From: Ferruginibacter sp.
GTDB taxonomy: Bacteria; Bacteroidota; Bacteroidia; Chitinophagales; Chitinophagaceae
Direction of reading: 5' to 3'
Length of the DNA stretch: 64,000 nucleotides
Assembly: GCA_014379625.1 (NCBI GenBank)
Contig: JACMLJ010000095.1
Span: forward strand, 124,001 to 188,000
Part shown: in pieces, positions 35,353 through 44,123 of the stretch
Layout of the letters: each line of letters begins with the position of its first letter
Position numbering within the stretch: the stretch's first letter is position 1
Position numbers and translations under genes: made by a program
The notes under the pieces: model-generated
The model's database searches: none
What the model was told of the DNA's origin: nothing
Seen by the model: only the letters and a program-made list of their open reading frames with translations

Positions 35353-36291
35353 CTAAGCTGAGAGCTTAATCGGTTTATTCACCATTTTATAGGGAGGGAA
35401 ATCACCCGGCTGGCCATTTCCATCTTCAGGGAAATCATCGGTGTGCAGGTCAATTCTCTTGGTAATATCACTTAAAGAGGTCAGGCGTTGAACAATGTAA
35501 GGAATTGTATCCAGCCCGGAAACAAACCGGAGGATATAATTATAAATTCCTACGAGGTTACCTGCCAGGATGGTTGTGCCGGAAACCCGGTTAGTGATCA
35601 GTAGGGAAGAACCAATTACCACCAGCACTAAAATTTCCATTATCCCAAAACTCCATGCTTCCTGGTCGGATATCCGTATTTGCCAGTTTCTTAAATTATT
35701 GTAATGGCGCTGCATGGCAGGCTTATTAGCGGAAGTAATGATATTGACCTGCTGCTCCAGTTCGTCATTTTTTAGTCTATTCAGCCGCTTCATTTTTTTG
35801 CCATAAAAATAACTTACTACCATCACCGGAACCAATATAGAAAAACATACCAATACTACGGCAGGATCGTAAAAGAACAATAATAACAGGGAGCCGAAAA
35901 TATTAAACACTGCTTCAAAAACATACACCAGATCGAATTCTAAAAAATCAACAAATTCTTTTGCCAGTGTTGAATGTGCACTTAATTTAGAAACTTCATT
36001 TGCACTGGCCCTGCGGGAAAGAAACTTTGTTACCAATGAAGTATAGATAGCTGAGTAAGTGCGGGTATCCAGCATGTGACGAAAAGTTCCAATTACAAGG
36101 TATACCAAATGGACTACAGATAACCATATCAATCCCTCGTAACTGCCTTTCATTAAATCATTAATTGCCACGCCCAGGAAGAATGGGCGCAATAAAGACC
36201 CCGTCATCTCCAAACCAAATAGTAAATAGGTAAGGACCAAATGGGACCTGTGTTTTTGCATCAGCTTTTTTAAAATTTCAAAACGCGACAT
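35353..36291 (-). CDS. ABC-type six-helix membrane domain without ATPase
   Basis: A 312-residue membrane protein resembling the exporter-type ABC transmembrane domain. Hydrophobic helices are seen at about 18-40, 45-70, 125-145, 148-165, 220-240 and 245-265. The cytoplasmic loop residues VSKLSAHSTLAKEFVDFLE and the coupling-type DELEQQVNIITSANKPAMQRHYNNL are typical. No Walker A, signature LSGGQ or Walker B is present; the protein ends shortly after the last helix (PPYKMVNKPIKLSA). The ATG (MSRFEIL) is preferred over an upstream TTG. It lies 176 bases downstream of the ATP-grasp-SET gene on the same strand. Confidence 0.82.
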   Translation of the reverse strand: MSRFEILKKLMQKHRSHLVLTYLLFGLEMTGSLLRPFFLGVAINDLMKGSYEGLIWLSVVHLVYLVIGTFRHMLDTRTYSAIYTSLVTKFLSRRASANEVSKLSAHSTLAKEFVDFLEFDLVYVFEAVFNIFGSLLLLFFYDPAVVLVCFSILVPVMVVSYFYGKKMKRLNRLKNDELEQQVNIITSANKPAMQRHYNNLRNWQIRISDQEAWSFGIMEILVLVVIGSSLLITNRVSGTTILAGNLVGIYNYILRFVSGLDTIPYIVQRLTSLSDITKRIDLHTDDFPEDGNGQPGDFPPYKMVNKPIKLSA

Positions 36292-36466
36292 AACTTTTCC
36301 TGGTTCATGATTAAACAAACAATACCATATCCTGGCAGGTAATAAATATCTGCCATGACTTTTACCGGCAAAATACCGGTACTAAAAATAATAACATCTG
36401 CTTACAGGTAAAACCCGCAAGTTTAATTTAATGGGATGTTTTGTATGGCCGAAAGTTTAGTTTGAT

Positions 36467-37975
36467 TTATACAGCGGTCATTTTTTCTCTTTCGGTTACC
36501 GAATTGTTAGTAATTCCGGTAATTAGACCACGGCAATCAGGAGATCCGCATTGGCAGTTAAAAGGCTCCATATTCTCGTCCAGAAAGGATGAATAGTCGA
36601 GTGTAAGTTCATCGCCGCTACAAATTTTGCGTATTGCGATTACATTTAATCCTTTATAAGTTGTGTTTGGGTTACAACTGTGATTTTGTGGAGCCCAGCC
36701 GGTTGGATCATAATCCCAGAGCAAAAATACCTCTTTACTCAGAGGATAAGCGTATTTTCTAAATGTTTCTTTTTCCTTAACATTCCAATTTTGTGCTACA
36801 TGATTGCGGGTAACCATGCGTTGGGATAGCTCTTCCCCCTTAAAAATCAATTCATTAGATTCAATATCTTTTGCCGCATAAATGCCGTATCCGGCTATTG
36901 AATTGCCTTTCATAATATATTTTTTCTTCATCCTTTTATGCCTTGCGATACCTTCCGAAACGATATGCCGGAGGAAATTAGACTGCCCGAAGCCATCGTG
37001 TTTCAGGATATAGTCCGCACTTCCTTCGTAACCGTCCTTATAAAAAACCGAACAGGTGAAGTTAATTTCAAGGAAGAACAATTTCCCGTTTTCATTCATC
37101 CTAAAATCCAGTCTTGCATAACCCACTCCGTTAAAACTCCCGAAAATTCTTTGTGCGGCATCTCTTAATTGCAGATCAATTTCTTCCTCTGCAACAGGGA
37201 TATTTGCATCGGGATGAAGTTCGGATGTTTTTAAAGCATAGGTCTTAAATTGATTACCTGCAGGAAAAATGTATTCAAGCGGTTTAAATGTGGTAGCAGT
37301 TTTTTCATAATCCCCATTAGCGGCAATCATTACGGTAAATTCCCTTCCGCTTATGTACTCTTCTACCAGCAAAGGTCCATACTCTGCTATAATCTCCTGA
37401 ACTTTTGCCCGGAGCTCCGTAATATTATTTACTAAACTTTTTTCATCAATACCCAAACTATCCCCTGCTTTGGCGGGCTTTACAAACAAAGGAAATTTGA
37501 GGTGTTTTATCTGAACTTCCAGGTTTTCTTCTGCTTCAATCAGAGCATACGAAGGGGTATTTATACCTTCGGTGTACGCAACATATTTCATTAACTCTTT
37601 TGCAGGATCGTATAATAGTGTGGTAGGGCCGGTAAAGGGGAGGTTAAGTAATTCCAAAGCATAGATCACGTCTATTGACGGTACATCCCATTCCAGGTAT
37701 CCTTCGCACAAGTTTACGAATACATCGTATTTTTCCTTTTTCAGTTCTTTCAGTTGTTTGTAAGTGGTGAGTTTATTAAGCCTTACATGATCAACCCGCG
37801 CTTCGGGAATTAAAGAAGCTAAATTCCTTTCCGGATCGTAATGTTGATAATCCACATCGGAAGTAGCGTAATCGGGTTGCAGAACGCAGATACGTAGTGT
37901 AGCATCAATTCCCGTTAAACTGGTAACCTGCGGCTTATTTGAATAGCTGTAGATATTATTAAGTTGTTCCTGCAT
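36467..37975 (-). CDS. ATP-grasp ligase fused to a C-terminal SET methyltransferase domain
   Basis: A 502-residue fusion. Residues about 25-345 form a D-Ala-D-Ala-ligase-like ATP-grasp: DPAKELMKYVAYTEGINTPSY (pre-ATP-grasp helix and Lys), FPLFVKPAKAGDSLGI at 161-176 (glycine-rich loop), LLVEEYISGREFTV at 202-215, YARLDFR at 286-292 and metal-binding LEINFTC at 302-308. Residues about 353-485 form a SET domain: GYGIYAAKDIESNELIFKGEE, NHSCNPN at 431-437, GDELTLDYS at 454-462 and a post-SET zinc motif CQCGSPDCRG at 474-483. The ligase would join a carboxylate to an amine; the SET half would methylate lysine. The gene starts 21 bases after the second ATP-grasp gene. Confidence 0.9.
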   Translation of the reverse strand: MQEQLNNIYSYSNKPQVTSLTGIDATLRICVLQPDYATSDVDYQHYDPERNLASLIPEARVDHVRLNKLTTYKQLKELKKEKYDVFVNLCEGYLEWDVPSIDVIYALELLNLPFTGPTTLLYDPAKELMKYVAYTEGINTPSYALIEAEENLEVQIKHLKFPLFVKPAKAGDSLGIDEKSLVNNITELRAKVQEIIAEYGPLLVEEYISGREFTVMIAANGDYEKTATTFKPLEYIFPAGNQFKTYALKTSELHPDANIPVAEEEIDLQLRDAAQRIFGSFNGVGYARLDFRMNENGKLFFLEINFTCSVFYKDGYEGSADYILKHDGFGQSNFLRHIVSEGIARHKRMKKKYIMKGNSIAGYGIYAAKDIESNELIFKGEELSQRMVTRNHVAQNWNVKEKETFRKYAYPLSKEVFLLWDYDPTGWAPQNHSCNPNTTYKGLNVIAIRKICSGDELTLDYSSFLDENMEPFNCQCGSPDCRGLITGITNNSVTEREKMTAV

Positions 37976-37996
37976 TTTTTAGCAAACCTGGGTTTT

Positions 37997-39190
37997 TTAT
38001 GCTGACCCACGTATTTTTCTTAAGGGTACCTGGTAGTCAATTTTAACTAATTTGGTTTTTTTGCGTTGCTGTTTTTTTGTGGCTGAAGTTAAAAAAGCGG
38101 TATTTATTATTTCTTTTACCAAATGGGTAAATGTTTTTCCATTCAAACGCAAAATGGCACCTATAGAAGTATAATCCTCATCTTCGCTTAAACCACATTG
38201 TGCATTTACTTCCAGCACATAGATTTTACCGGTCACTTTATCCTCCCGCAAATCTACCCTGGTATACCCTTTACCCTTTGTTGCAACAAAAGCATCCCAG
38301 CTTATTTTTTTAATTTCATCAACGAGGGCGGGGTTCGGGGCCCCGTATTCATAGAAGTTGCCTTCATTCGGCATCGGTGATTCTTCTTCATAGATTTCCC
38401 AAAGCCGGTCGAAACTTAAAATTTGCTCTTCTTCCGGTAAGGACGGATGAAAAACCCTTTGCACCGGATTGTAAACCACGGCAAACTCAGGCTTATCGAA
38501 AGACCCAACTATGAGCGTAGTGTACTCGTTCCCGTTTATGAAGGATTCGGCGATCAGGCCATCCGTGGTTAAATTCCAGCCCCGATAACCTCCAAACATC
38601 CTAATGACCTGGGTTTGTAATGCAGCCTCATCGCTTACAACATTTTTAATCCCAAGGCCCATACTGCCACCTGAAACAGATGGCTTTACAATTACCGGTG
38701 TTCCCAAGCGTTCAAAAATACCAGTCAGTTGCTGATCTGCACCGGTAATGGCTTCCCAGCGGGCGGTAGGTATACCAGCTTTGTCGAAAGCAAGTTTCAT
38801 TGGAACTTTAGAAGTGGTTATGTCATAGAAATACTCGTCTGCCCCTGTAAATATAAGCCCTGTTTGCTGCAATAGTTTTACCACAGAAATGCCGGGTGTT
38901 CCATTTACTTCATCGCCGTCACATATATTGAAAACGATCGGTAAAAATAAACCTGCTTCTTTTTCGGAAATAATGGTTGAAATAATCGCGGTATAATCAA
39001 GCATGGTTACAGGCTGCCATACCCATTCAATTCCCATTTCAGCAAAAGTTTTGGCATACTCATCAATACTCTGACTGAAATCGTAGTAGTAGTCAATATT
39101 TTCATCGTTGGTTTGCAGACTGGGGGCCAATACCCAAACTTTTAATTTTTCTGAAGAAATACTTGATATTAACGGGTTAGCTTGAGACAT
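37997..39190 (-). CDS. ATP-grasp ligase, D-Ala-D-Ala-ligase-like
   Basis: A 397-residue ATP-grasp enzyme. Motifs: VFNICDG at 86-92, KVPMKLAFDKAGIPTARW (Lys contact), TPVIVKPSVSGGSMGLGI at 164-181 (ATP-binding loop), IAESFINGNEYTTLI at 213-227, TRVDLRED at 310-317 and LEVNAQCGLSED at 326-337 (metal ligands E327 and N329). It resembles Ddl but differs in the substrate region and has a basic C-terminal tail (KKQQRKKTKLVKIDYQV). It sits between the SET protein gene (24 bases upstream) and the fusion gene (21 bases downstream) on the same strand, so it is surely co-transcribed with them. The substrates are unknown. Confidence 0.88.
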   Translation of the reverse strand: MSQANPLISSISSEKLKVWVLAPSLQTNDENIDYYYDFSQSIDEYAKTFAEMGIEWVWQPVTMLDYTAIISTIISEKEAGLFLPIVFNICDGDEVNGTPGISVVKLLQQTGLIFTGADEYFYDITTSKVPMKLAFDKAGIPTARWEAITGADQQLTGIFERLGTPVIVKPSVSGGSMGLGIKNVVSDEAALQTQVIRMFGGYRGWNLTTDGLIAESFINGNEYTTLIVGSFDKPEFAVVYNPVQRVFHPSLPEEEQILSFDRLWEIYEEESPMPNEGNFYEYGAPNPALVDEIKKISWDAFVATKGKGYTRVDLREDKVTGKIYVLEVNAQCGLSEDEDYTSIGAILRLNGKTFTHLVKEIINTAFLTSATKKQQRKKTKLVKIDYQVPLRKIRGSA

Positions 39191-39214
39191 ATATCGCGTA
39201 ATAAAAAAAAGGAA

Positions 39215-39712
39215 CTATTTGTTTTGTTTTGCCTGTTGTGCAATAAAATCTGTTAAGCGATATTTTCCAAGCGATTCCGGGTCAAGATATGCGGCGCCCT
39301 TAATAAATTTCAAACAATTTTCATTTCCGCAGTTACAAATAAAAGGCTGTGCCATTTCCCATTCGGTAGATGGATAAAAAAAAACCAGTTCATCGCCTGG
39401 TTGTATTGGCCTCAGACAAACTACCTGCATTGGAGTAGTATCAAAAAAAACATTCGGGTTACAACTGTGATTGATATATTGTAAATACACCGGTTCTAAA
39501 GTGATGTGTTTATCCGTACCGGTTTGTACAGTGAGATAGGTTGCATAATTTTGTGAAGTGCCACTGGAAAAATTACTAATAATGTCCCCGGGTTTATAAG
39601 CGATAGCGGAATGAAGTGAATGATGAAGGGCAGCGGAATTAAACCAAACATCGCCGATCTCATGGCGGCTGATAATTTTATGCGCCGTTTTTGAAAGAGT
39701 TTTTGTTGTCAT
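39215..39712 (-). CDS. Stand-alone SET-domain protein with post-SET zinc motif
   Basis: A 165-residue SET-domain protein that starts the operon. The N-terminal SET strand part is divergent (IGDVWFNSAALHHSLHSAIAYKPGDIISNFSSG), but the active-site region is intact: YINHSCNPN at 79-87, GDELVFFYPSTEW at 106-118 and the post-SET cysteines of CNCGNENCLKFIKG at 126-139. SET proteins move a methyl group from SAM to lysine; bacterial homologues are rare and mostly untested. The layout resembles the SET half of the fusion, suggesting duplication followed by fusion or the reverse. Confidence 0.88.
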   Translation of the reverse strand: MTTKTLSKTAHKIISRHEIGDVWFNSAALHHSLHSAIAYKPGDIISNFSSGTSQNYATYLTVQTGTDKHITLEPVYLQYINHSCNPNVFFDTTPMQVVCLRPIQPGDELVFFYPSTEWEMAQPFICNCGNENCLKFIKGAAYLDPESLGKYRLTDFIAQQAKQNK

Positions 39713-40128
39713 GTTTTAATGGGATAAAAAAAGAAAAATTCAATACAGGCAATAATTTTAATACTTAAATTAATGATATAGTAAATGTATTAAAGCATTC
39801 AATAATAAAAAAGATATTATGTATATATTATTCAATAAGTGGATTAAAAGCGATATTATGTTAATAACCATCGTATATAGATTTCAACAGAAGGTTTTTT
39901 GATTGCTGATGATAAAAATTTACCAGGTTGTTCATTCACTTCCGGAAGCTAACTGAAAAAATGTTTTCTCCCGGTTGGCTGTGCATGATCGACCGGCGCG
40001 ACTCATCGCCCGGTCTTACAATGCTAAGGAATCGCGGAAATTATTTATAGAAAGCTTCTTTGTAAATTCATAAAAAACTGGGTTCAATAAAATTTATGGA
40101 AGCTTTGCGATAAAACAGAAAATACATT
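39713..40128. other. Intergenic region upstream of the ATP-grasp/SET operon
   Basis: About 416 very AT-rich bases next to the first operon gene, then a mixed stretch before the DUF3820 gene. No open frame of note and no clean TAnnTTTG on the operon strand; this must hold the divergent promoters. Confidence 0.45.
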
Positions 40129-40368
40129 ATGGATGATATACCGGAAAAACCAGGTAGCGAAATACTAACGCAACTGGTAACCATGGAAATGCCTTTTGGT
40201 AAATACAAGGGCAGCTTGCTTTGTGACCTGCCGGTATTTTACCTGGAATGGTTTCAGCATACAGGTTTTCCAAAAGGAAAGACAGGCATATTGCTGGCAA
40301 CGATCTATGAGATTAAGATCAATGGGTTAGAATATTTACTGGCGCCTTTGAAGCCTTCAAAACCATAA
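40129..40368 (+). CDS. DUF3820 family protein
   Basis: A 79-residue protein with the DUF3820 signature MPFGKYKGSLLCDLPVFYLEWFQHTGFPKGKTGILLATIYEIKINGLEYLL. The family is described as a putative quorum-sensing-regulated virulence factor in some annotations and is related to nuclease-type folds; its role here is unknown. It starts at an ATG with an A-rich upstream stretch and stands alone. Confidence 0.85.
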   Translation: MDDIPEKPGSEILTQLVTMEMPFGKYKGSLLCDLPVFYLEWFQHTGFPKGKTGILLATIYEIKINGLEYLLAPLKPSKP

Positions 40369-40574
40369 GACAGCTTGAGTTAATTGGTGAAAATATTATT
40401 TCAAATTGAATTTTGAATGTTTTTAAGAACGCATAATTTTTCAAAACTGTTTGTTCATGCAAACTATAAATAATAAACCGTTCCTTTTTAACTGGGGAAA
40501 GCAATGCTGTTACCGGCAATAAAGATTATTTGTGTAAAGTAATAACGGTTAAAAAACATGACCGGTACAGGCAA

Positions 40575-41084
40575 TTAAAAATCTGCGGAAGCTAATTTCA
40601 ATGTATTTTCTTTTACTGCTGGCAGGAATAAAAACCAGCAAAATCCCCATATACAACAGTTGATATCAATCGAATTGGAGTGGGTAGATAAAACACTAAA
40701 GGAGTTTGTCTTGTTTAAAGGGATGCTACAACTTGCAAAAGGTTTTTGAAGATCAGTATCATAAATGACTAATTCCGCCGAAAGGTTAGTATGTAATTGA
40801 TACAGATATTTTTTGGTGTCTATCAAAATCGTACCAGCTTCCCTGGGGTTAAATTTGTCGAGCAAAAGGTTGCCAACCTCCATACCATATTCATTTTTAA
40901 AAATGGTTTTGCCACTTAAAGAGCCGGCACTTTCTAAATAAACAAGACGATGATGGTTACCGCAGGTTATCCTGGCCGACAGGTGGCGGGGATTGTACTT
41001 TATTACCACTTTACAATCATTATTATCGATTAACCTGTACTCCTGCAAGGAAGAACGTTCATTACTAATTACTTCCCAATTCAT
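40575..41084 (-). CDS. Hypothetical protein with hydrophobic C-terminal segment
   Basis: A 169-residue protein that I do not recognise. It is beta-rich (SLQEYRLIDNNDCKVVIKYNPRHLSARITCGNHHRLVYLES ... TILIDTKKYLYQLH) and has near its end a short Cys/Trp-rich hydrophobic stretch (DINCCIWGFCWFLFLPAV). It may be a small scramblase-like or LURP-type beta-barrel protein: the pattern of strand pairs fits, but this is a guess. It stands alone between gene-free regions. Confidence 0.6.
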   Translation of the reverse strand: MNWEVISNERSSLQEYRLIDNNDCKVVIKYNPRHLSARITCGNHHRLVYLESAGSLSGKTIFKNEYGMEVGNLLLDKFNPREAGTILIDTKKYLYQLHTNLSAELVIYDTDLQKPFASCSIPLNKTNSFSVLSTHSNSIDINCCIWGFCWFLFLPAVKENTLKLASADF

Positions 41085-41628
41085 AAGCTAATCATTTAAG
41101 CCACAAAGATTAGGTTTTTATAAAGTAAAAGCAATCCCAGGTTTACCGGGTAACAATTATTTAACATTGGATTTGTACGGCATTAAAAAATAATATTGCA
41201 ACCCAAACCCCGCTCTTTACCTATAAAAAAGGCGCTTTGATCACTCAATACTAAAAAATAATATGGATTATCCACAACCTGCTCAAAAAAACTAACACTT
41301 TGTGGTATTGTTTGATTGAATAAACTGTCGTCTCTTTGTGTTGTCCAATTATTGAGAAGAAGGCGCTTAAAACACAAGAATAAAAAATTTAGCCCGTTTT
41401 CATCCGACATTACCCAGTGGGATTATAAAATAAGTACATTTTTCTCATGCTTGAACAGGCCCTGTTCCGACTATCCGGAATGGGGTTTTTTAATTCAGGG
41501 ACACTTCGCTAAAAAATTTACTAAAAAATACTAAATTTATTAGTGTTAATAAAAGAAAGCAATTATCTTTGATCCTGAGTTTACTTTTACAACGAATAAT
41601 CAGATACATCATTTAAAAAAACTACAAC
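41085..41628. other. Intergenic region upstream of recA
   Basis: About 540 bases. Contains the recA promoter near its right end. Overlapping frames of about 70 codons on both strands show no family likeness. No SOS-type operator was recognised. Confidence 0.45.
41564..41571 (+). promoter_or_regulatory. -7 promoter element for recA
   Basis: TATCTTTG, an exact TAnnTTTG match, 57 bases before the recA ATG. No good -33 TTTG at the usual spacing. Confidence 0.5.
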
Positions 41629-42630
41629 ATGAGTAACGCAGAAAAATTGAAGGCGCTCAAATTAACAATGGACAAAATCGATAAGGATTTTGGCAAAGGC
41701 TCTGTGATGATCATGGGTGATAAGCCCCATGTGGAACAGGAAGTTATTTCAACAGGATCGCTGGGATTGGATGTGGCACTAGGAATTGGAGGCTTGCCTA
41801 AAGGACGTGTAATTGAAATTTATGGCCCGGAAAGCAGTGGTAAAACCACTATCGCAACCCATGTGATTGCGGAATCGCAAAAAAAAGGAGGCATGTGCGC
41901 TTTTATAGATGCCGAACATGCATTTGATAGTGGATATGCGCAGAAGCTGGGAGTTGATATAGATAACCTGTTGATATCTCAGCCAGACTATGGTGAGCAG
42001 GCCCTTGAAATTGCGGATCGTTTAATTTTATCAGGGGCGGTAGATGTGGTAGTAATAGATTCGGTGGCGGCGCTGGTTCCTAAAAGTGAACTGGAAGGTG
42101 AAATGGGCGACAGTAAAATGGGGTTGCACGCAAGGCTGATGAGCCAGGCCCTTCGGAAACTGACCGCTACTATTTCTAAAACCAATTGTTGTTGCATTTT
42201 TATTAATCAACTGAGGGAAAAAATTGGCGTAATGTTTGGCAACCCCGAAACTACTACTGGGGGTAATGCATTAAAGTTTTATGCTTCCGTTCGGCTTGAT
42301 ATTCGCCGGATGGCTCAAATAAAGGATGGTGACGAAGCGATTGGCAACCGGGTAAAAGTGAAAGTGGTAAAAAATAAGGTAGCCCCACCTTTTCGTCATG
42401 CAGAATTTGATATTATTTTTGGAGAAGGTATTTCCAAAACCGGCGAGATTATAGATATGGGGGTAGAACTGGGTATTGTACAAAAAAGCGGGAGCTGGTT
42501 TAGTTATGATACCAATAAATTAGGCCAGGGGAGAGATTCAGTAAAACAATTGCTAATGGATAACCCGGAAATGGCAAAAGAGATTGAGGCAAAGATCAGG
42601 GTAAAAATTGCCGAAAACCTGGCAACTTAA
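41629..42630 (+). CDS. recA: Recombinase A
   Basis: A 333-residue RecA. It polymerises on single-stranded DNA for homologous recombination and stimulates LexA-type cleavage where present. Motifs: Walker A GPESSGKT at 66-73, MCAFIDAEHAFD, LLISQPDYGEQALEI, VVVIDSVAALVPKSELEGEMGD (Walker B and L1 region), INQLREKIGVMFGNPETTTGGNALKFYASVRLDIRR (L2) and the C-terminal domain with GISKTGEIIDMGVELGIVQKSGSWFSY. The tail is short and not strongly acidic (IRVKIAENLAT), so the usual acidic C-terminus is reduced. It is monocistronic and followed by a terminator. Confidence 0.98.
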   Translation: MSNAEKLKALKLTMDKIDKDFGKGSVMIMGDKPHVEQEVISTGSLGLDVALGIGGLPKGRVIEIYGPESSGKTTIATHVIAESQKKGGMCAFIDAEHAFDSGYAQKLGVDIDNLLISQPDYGEQALEIADRLILSGAVDVVVIDSVAALVPKSELEGEMGDSKMGLHARLMSQALRKLTATISKTNCCCIFINQLREKIGVMFGNPETTTGGNALKFYASVRLDIRRMAQIKDGDEAIGNRVKVKVVKNKVAPPFRHAEFDIIFGEGISKTGEIIDMGVELGIVQKSGSWFSYDTNKLGQGRDSVKQLLMDNPEMAKEIEAKIRVKIAENLAT

Positions 42631-42663
42631 ATTGAAAGAGGTTTTATGGGTTAGTAAAACCAG

Positions 42664-42690
42664 GCCATTCCGGAAGGAATGGCTTTTTAT
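42664..42690 (+). terminator. Rho-independent terminator of recA
   Basis: GCCATTCC / GGAATGGC with a 4-base loop is followed by TTTTTAT, 33 bases after the recA stop codon. Confidence 0.9.
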
Positions 42691-42752
42691 TGGGAGCAAC
42701 TAATGTGAAAATTATGTAACTTTTAAGCCAAATCATGGTTTTAAATTTTTCA

Positions 42753-42784
42753 AATTGAGCAATTGAGCAATTGAGTAATTGAGC
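42753..42784. repeat. 8-base tandem repeat, four copies
   Basis: AATTGAGC repeats four times (the third copy ends in T). It lies directly downstream of the glycosyltransferase gene, touching its stop codon. Confidence 0.85.
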
Positions 42785-44013
42785 TAATTGGTTATAGCGA
42801 TACAATCCCCCGAAGCATCTTTACGGTTGCTGCCTACAATACTAAAACTGTCTTCAAAATGAAACCAGAAACTTATACCTGCCGGTAACTGTTGCATAAC
42901 TGAGATCATGTCTTTAGCCGCAAGCCCGTTTATACAAAAAATTATTTCTTTCACATTTTTCCGGACCACCAGTTGGGGCAGTTGCTGCAAATTTCCTATT
43001 GCACCTACCTCAACCGAATGTTGTGGATTAATTCTTGCAAAGCCCTCCGGGTGGGTGTTATTTTTTTGCAAAATGGACACTATAAAATTGAAGTCAGTTT
43101 TATCGGCTATTATAAAACATTTTTCCCTGCTGCGGCTTTCTTTAGAAATATTAAATATCCCGGGCAGCAATTTGGTTATTCCTGAAAACAAAGTCTTTAT
43201 CCAGATAGCTATTTGTATCAGCAGAACGTATAAGCCCGCAGTACCACTATTGTAATGCTTTTGTACAAAAAGGCCCATGGCGCCATAAAATAAGCGGATA
43301 TAATTCAAACTGCCCCTTTTGGTGCTTTCACCTTTGAAGTGTATAATGGTAGTTTCCGAAAAGTAAATGTTTCTAAAGCCTGCTTTTTGAATGCGGTAAC
43401 TTAGATCCACATCTTCCCCATACATAAAAAAGCGTTCATCAAAGCCACCGGTTTTATCAAGTACATTTTTTCTGATCATCATAAATGCACCGGCCAAAAC
43501 GTCCACTTGATGGTTTTTATTTTGATCAAGCTGACCCAAATAATAACGGGCAAAAATTTTGGAAGCGGGAAAAAGTGCAGCTAATCCTGATAATTTGAAA
43601 AAAGATGTCAGGGGCGAAGGAAAAGCCCTTTTACTTTCCTTCAAAAAATTTCCGCTGCCATCGATCATCCTTATGCCCATTGCACCTATATCATTTTGAT
43701 GAAAGAAGGCAAGACATTTTTCCAGGCAATCTTCGGGTAAAATAGTATCGGGATTTAAAAATAAAATGTATTCGCCCGTGGAATTATTTAATGCCAGGTT
43801 ATTAGCCTTACTAAACCCTGTATTTTCTGCGCTCCATATAAACCTGACCTTGCCAAACCTTCCTGCAAAATAATCCTTACTGCCATCTGTGGAGTTATTG
43901 TCTACCACAAAAATTTCTGTTTCAATATTTTCACAGGCATTCATTACGGAGTAAAGACATTGCTCCAAAAAGTATTTTACATTAAAATTTACTATGATGA
44001 TGGAAAGCCGCAA
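42784..44013 (-). CDS. Family 2 glycosyltransferase with C-terminal extension
   Basis: A 409-residue GT2 enzyme. The catalytic domain shows LSIIIVNFNVKYFLEQCL, VVDNNSTDGS, the DXD-type GEYILFLNPDT, AGAFMMIRK and the acceptor region FFMYGEDVDLSYRIQKAGFRN. A hydrophobic stretch at about 260-280 follows, then a C-terminal Rossmann-like domain of about 110 residues (CFIIADKTDFNFIVSIL ... IVGSNRKDASGDCIAI) seen in Bacteroidota versions. Donor and acceptor are unknown; rhamnosyl- and galactosyltransferases share the type. No ATG exists at the N-terminus; the start is TTG just before RLSIII. It is divergent from the aldo/keto reductase. Confidence 0.88.
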   Translation of the reverse strand: MRLSIIIVNFNVKYFLEQCLYSVMNACENIETEIFVVDNNSTDGSKDYFAGRFGKVRFIWSAENTGFSKANNLALNNSTGEYILFLNPDTILPEDCLEKCLAFFHQNDIGAMGIRMIDGSGNFLKESKRAFPSPLTSFFKLSGLAALFPASKIFARYYLGQLDQNKNHQVDVLAGAFMMIRKNVLDKTGGFDERFFMYGEDVDLSYRIQKAGFRNIYFSETTIIHFKGESTKRGSLNYIRLFYGAMGLFVQKHYNSGTAGLYVLLIQIAIWIKTLFSGITKLLPGIFNISKESRSREKCFIIADKTDFNFIVSILQKNNTHPEGFARINPQHSVEVGAIGNLQQLPQLVVRKNVKEIIFCINGLAAKDMISVMQQLPAGISFWFHFEDSFSIVGSNRKDASGDCIAITN

Positions 44014-44123
44014 CAGAAATGATTTGTGAACGAAATAAGATTTTTTATATCATTATTCAAAATTGTTTTCATTTCTTACCATTATATCATGGGGTTGGTT
44101 TGTAACTTTAGGAAAAAGTATTT

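Noticed and set aside
37997..39190. Naming the second ATP-grasp protein ddl
   Set aside because: Its substrate-side motifs and gene neighbourhood differ from peptidoglycan genes, so D-Ala-D-Ala ligase activity is not supported.
41183..41410. 75-codon minus-strand frame upstream of recA
   Set aside because: It overlaps an equally long frame on the other strand, lies in the recA upstream region and has no recognisable motif.
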